Below, piece after piece: positions 5,233 through 7,900 of a stretch of DNA of 7,900 nt. The stretch's first letter is position 1. Every line of letters starts with the position of its first letter. The stretch spans positions 1 to 7,900 of the forward strand of contig CAYMPW010000034.1 in the NCBI GenBank assembly GCA_964392725.1, read 5' to 3'. A program made the position numbers and the translations under genes. The stretch comes from CAYMPW01 sp964392725 (GTDB lineage: Archaea > Thermoplasmatota > Thermoplasmata > Methanomassiliicoccales > Methanomethylophilaceae). Under the pieces are notes generated by a model that worked only from the letters and a program-made list of their open reading frames with translations, was not told the DNA's origin and did no database searches.

Positions 5233-6744
5233 ATGAGTGAAAAAGATAATATCAAACTCAGAGGCAGCTCGGATGTCTCGTATCAGGGAGAATCTATTGA
5301 TTCGATGATTTCAGAATTTATGAAAATACACGATGTTCCCGGACTAACCTTGGCAATCGTTCAGGCACCTTACATTCCCCGCGTAGTGGGATACGGAATG
5401 AGCGACAAGGTTCAGAAACGTTTGGCATCGCCAAACACCGTGTGGCCCGCGGGAAATATTTCCCAGGCATTCCTTGCGGTAGCCGTGATGCAATGTTACG
5501 AGAAAAAACTTCTCGATTTGGAAGATTCCGTTGTAAAATACGTAAAGAATATTCCAAACGATTGGCGGAATGTAACCATAATACAATTGCTCCGCCACAC
5601 ATCGGGAATAGTGGATTACAGAAACAATCCCGATTGGAAAAAGGGAACGAAATATTCCTTTGCGGATCTTTGTGCCTTCTCCGATGAAAAACTTGGATTC
5701 AAGCCCGGGTACAAAGCAGAGATGAGTGCAACGAATTCGCTTCTTCTCACCGAGGTTGTGGAAGTCGTATCGGGAACAACATACGAAAATTTCGTTAAGG
5801 AGAATCAGATTGATTATCTTGGTTTGCAGCATACAGCATTCGGTTCGGAACTTGATATTTTCACGAATGAAGATGTCGGTAAATCAGATAATGTTCATCA
5901 GATTTTCAAGAAAGACAAGCTTTTCGTGAATCCTACCGAGCCTGCGGCAAGTTATGATGAAAATGGAAATACGATAACTCCCGAATTCATTTCGGTTAAA
6001 GGGTTCAACGATATTTGGGCTTCCGCACAGGATATTTCCCATTGGGATATTGCTTTGGCAGGTTCCATTCTTATCGAAAAACCTGAGAATCGTAACATGG
6101 TATACACGCCATGGGAGACTCCCGACGGTAAATCCATGCCTGCGGTATCGGGTTGGATGTTCTACAATCACGAAGGTCTTATGGATATCAAAGGAACGGT
6201 TTCGGGATATTCCATGTTCCTCAGTCGTTTCACCAAGGCCGACGAACTTGTTTGCGTTACGCTTCTTGCCAATAAAGAAGGTTTGGATTTCACCAATCTC
6301 GGAAGACGCATAGCAAGTTGTTTCGGAGATTTGCTTGCAAGCGGATACAACGAAAATCGTTTGTTTGTGTTTGAAAGCCAGTTTTCCGTGGAAGATACCG
6401 TTGCACGTTTGAAATCCGATGTTACGGGACGCGGAATGGAGATATTCTCAATATCCGAGCATTCGTCAAAGGCTGAAGACGTGGGAATGGAACTTCGTCC
6501 GACAACCGTGGTTGCCTTCGGATCCCCGAAAGCAGGAACTCCGCTTATGCAGAAGGAACAAAGCGTATCGATCGAACTTCCTCTCCGTATTTCCGTTTGG
6601 GAAGACGAACAGGGCAGTGTTTGGCTTGCTTTCCCATGGATGCATAAAGTGATGGAAGATTTCGGTTTGGAGAATGATCCCACCGTAAGCAAAATGCAAG
6701 GACTTCTCGAAGATTTGGTGCACAAAGCAGGAAACGTTTATTAA
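5233..6744 (+). CDS. Beta-lactamase-like (serine hydrolase fold) protein with altered active site, fused to DUF302
   Basis: This is a 503-aa protein without a signal peptide or membrane segment, so cytoplasmic. Residues 20-365 align with the class C beta-lactamase/penicillin-binding family: VPGLTLAIVQ, LLRHTSGIVDY, FKPG, and SGYSMFL near the end. The catalytic motifs are changed. Where the family has G-S-x-x-K there is G74-N75-I-S-Q78; the Tyr-x-Asn motif reads M164-S-A166; the HxG motif reads I-K-G (319-321). All three groups of catalytic residues therefore seem lost, which suggests binding or scaffold duty, unless Ser77 is used in a shifted alignment. Residues 377-500 match DUF302: an FSVEDTVARLKSDVTGRGMEIF-like start, ELRPTTVVAFGSPKAGTPLM and LPLRISVWEDEQGSVWLAF. 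The gene is more GC-rich than its neighbours. It is monocistronic, with GAAGGGA before the ATG and a hairpin terminator after the stop. Confidence 0.8.
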   Translation: MSEKDNIKLRGSSDVSYQGESIDSMISEFMKIHDVPGLTLAIVQAPYIPRVVGYGMSDKVQKRLASPNTVWPAGNISQAFLAVAVMQCYEKKLLDLEDSVVKYVKNIPNDWRNVTIIQLLRHTSGIVDYRNNPDWKKGTKYSFADLCAFSDEKLGFKPGYKAEMSATNSLLLTEVVEVVSGTTYENFVKENQIDYLGLQHTAFGSELDIFTNEDVGKSDNVHQIFKKDKLFVNPTEPAASYDENGNTITPEFISVKGFNDIWASAQDISHWDIALAGSILIEKPENRNMVYTPWETPDGKSMPAVSGWMFYNHEGLMDIKGTVSGYSMFLSRFTKADELVCVTLLANKEGLDFTNLGRRIASCFGDLLASGYNENRLFVFESQFSVEDTVARLKSDVTGRGMEIFSISEHSSKAEDVGMELRPTTVVAFGSPKAGTPLMQKEQSVSIELPLRISVWEDEQGSVWLAFPWMHKVMEDFGLENDPTVSKMQGLLEDLVHKAGNVY

Positions 6745-6750
6745 AATCAA

Positions 6751-6780
6751 AATAGGGGTTAATTCCCCTATTTTTTTCTT
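6751..6780 (+). terminator. Intrinsic-type terminator after the beta-lactamase-like/DUF302 gene
   Basis: AATAGGGG (6751-6758) pairs perfectly with CCCCTATT (6765-6772) across a 6-base loop (TTAATT), and the stem runs into T's at 6771-6777. It begins 6 bases after the stop codon and isolates this gene from the ATPase gene. Confidence 0.8.
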
Positions 6781-6803
6781 TTCAAATCATACAATTTTTG
6801 AAC

Positions 6804-6842
6804 AAAAACAATCTTTGTTTTTCTTCCGTAAAAAAATTACGG
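6804..6842. promoter_or_regulatory. Two inverted repeats upstream of the ATPase promoter
   Basis: AAAAACAA (6804-6811) pairs with TTGTTTTT (6815-6822) across 3 bases, and CCGTAA (6826-6831) pairs with TTACGG (6837-6842) across 5 bases. The second lies 15 bases upstream of a TATA-like TCTTATAACC (6857-6866) and could be an operator. The first, ending in T's, may instead be a second terminator. Confidence 0.35.
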
Positions 6843-6856
6843 TAAAGTAAAAACTA

Positions 6857-6866
6857 TCTTATAACC
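6857..6866 (+). promoter_or_regulatory. TATA box for the ATPase gene
   Basis: TCTTATAACC is centred near 6861. Transcription about 25 bases later (near 6886) would give a leader of about 12 bases that carries GAGG at 6889-6892, 5 bases before ATG 6898. Confidence 0.4.
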
Positions 6867-6897
6867 ATACGATATTGGAGAGTATTAGAGGCGCTAT

Positions 6898-7900
6898 ATG
6901 CTTAGAAAATTCTCCGTATCTAATTATAAGAACTTCAAAGAAAAATTAGAATTGGATATGACCGATGTCAGAGATTATCGGTTTAACAAAGATTGTATCA
7001 AAAACAATCTTGTGAATAAAGCGATACTTGTAGGTAAAAATGGCAGTGGCAAAACTAATCTGGGATTTGCTTTGTTCGATATTGTATACACGCTTACAGA
7101 TCGTATGCGTAATCCTCACCAAACAGATCCTGTATCTTTCCTAAACGGAGATTCTTTAAGATCGGAAGCAGAATTTTATTATGAATTTCAATACGGGGAT
7201 TCTATAATACAGTATGCATATAGAAAAACAGACCCAATGACTATAGTATATGAAAAAATGGTTGTTGACGATGTTTCGATTTTTGAAATCGATCGCATAC
7301 ACGAAAAAAAGGATTATTCGGGTTTGCACCTTGTAGGTGCCGGATCTTTACAATTGGAAAATCTTGGAAAATCCATCTCGTTATTGAGGATAATTGCAAA
7401 CAATACATTACAATCTGATTCATCACCCATTACATTTGTGATGAATTTTGTTGAAAATATGTTGTATTTCAAGTCAACTCAGGATGGAAATATGTTCATC
7501 GGATTTTCAAGTTCCGGGGATGATGTATCTCAATACATTATCAGAAATGGATTGATGAATGATTATGCCAAATTCATTAAAGAAAATACAGAATTGGACA
7601 TCGATTTGGATATTTTATCTATACCCGGTTTACAAGAAATGCTTGTACAAAAAACAAAAAGAGTTCAATTGCCTTTTGATTTGGTTTCATCCAGTGGAAC
7701 TTCTGCGCTTAGTCTCTACTATTATTGGAGTACCCAATTCAAAAAAGTATCATTTTTGTTTATAGATGAATTCGACTCACACTACCACTTCGATCTTTCA
7801 AACAAGGTTCTGAAAGATGTTCTTTCTTCTGATTGTCAGGCTGTAGTTGTATCGCATAATACTTACAATATATCCAATGAAACATTGAGGCCGGATTGTT
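6898..7900 (+). CDS. ABC-like AAA ATPase (AAA_21/AbiL-RloC style), 3' end outside the window
   Basis: The frame is open from ATG 6898 to the window end: 334 residues, incomplete. It starts with MLRKFSVSNYKNFKEKLELD, the opening strands of SMC/OLD-like ATPases. Walker A is GKNGSGKT (46-53). The middle region (about 75-250) is a variable insert. An ABC-type signature, SSSGTSAL, is at 264-271, Walker B FLFIDE at 286-291 with Glu291 as likely catalytic base, and an H-loop SH at 319-320. This layout matches the AAA_21 proteins that power many anti-phage systems (AbiL, PARIS AriA, Septu PtuA and similar), usually as dimers that sense phage or DNA ends and activate a partner nuclease or toxin encoded next door. 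The partner, if any, lies beyond the right edge. The family assignment within this large group is uncertain; RecF/OLD-like housekeeping relatives exist. Confidence 0.8.
   Translation, partial: MLRKFSVSNYKNFKEKLELDMTDVRDYRFNKDCIKNNLVNKAILVGKNGSGKTNLGFALFDIVYTLTDRMRNPHQTDPVSFLNGDSLRSEAEFYYEFQYGDSIIQYAYRKTDPMTIVYEKMVVDDVSIFEIDRIHEKKDYSGLHLVGAGSLQLENLGKSISLLRIIANNTLQSDSSPITFVMNFVENMLYFKSTQDGNMFIGFSSSGDDVSQYIIRNGLMNDYAKFIKENTELDIDLDILSIPGLQEMLVQKTKRVQLPFDLVSSSGTSALSLYYYWSTQFKKVSFLFIDEFDSHYHFDLSNKVLKDVLSSDCQAVVVSHNTYNISNETLRPDC

Noticed and set aside
5318..6750. Several long minus-strand and alternate-frame open frames across the beta-lactamase-like gene
   Set aside because: They are shadows of the GC-richer coding frame on the plus strand, which has clear domain matches over its full length.

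Overview
The window looks archaeal. Starts are preceded by Shine-Dalgarno sequences of the GGAGG/GAGGTGA type or by A/T-rich TATA-like boxes about 25 bases upstream of the likely transcript start. The DNA is fairly AT-rich, and the gene content (InlB-type repeat surface protein, AbrB-fold regulator, tiny zinc-ribbon proteins, divergent archaeal-style tyrosine recombinase, AAA ATPase) fits a gut methanogen such as a Methanomassiliicoccales member. That lineage is an inference from style; no rRNA or other marker gene is present.

Layout: (1) 2-841: the 3' end of an unrecognised plus-strand gene meets a minus-strand pair, a winged-helix regulator followed by a short membrane-anchored InlB-like protein whose C-terminus looks truncated. 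(2) 842-947: divergent control region with four TTGTAG/CTACAA half-sites, one pair forming a perfect 18-bp palindrome. (3) 948-2879: tightly packed plus-strand operon encoding an AbrB-like protein, three Cys-rich mini-proteins, a small winged-helix protein, a tyrosine recombinase with all catalytic residues, and a possible 45-aa protein. It reads as the control and integration module of an integrated mobile element. (4) 3075-4496, minus: a 473-aa protein joining a PD-(D/E)xK nuclease domain directly to a TaqI-like DNA specificity domain, with no methyltransferase between. (5) 4497-4692: control region with five octamer repeats, then a 90-aa two-helix membrane protein. (6) 5233-6744: a cytoplasmic serine-beta-lactamase-like domain whose active-site motifs are all altered, fused to a DUF302 domain, followed by a clear terminator. 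(7) 6898-end: the first 334 residues of an ABC-like AAA ATPase of the type common in anti-phage systems.

The cluster has the character of an accessory island: integrase module, restriction-like nuclease, small membrane protein and defence-type ATPase. The most unusual items are the methyltransferase-less nuclease/specificity protein, the degenerate beta-lactamase-DUF302 fusion, and the zinc-ribbon/winged-helix/integrase operon with its palindromic operator. Whether these genes act together is not shown by the sequence; regions 3-7 are separate transcription units except for the integrase operon.
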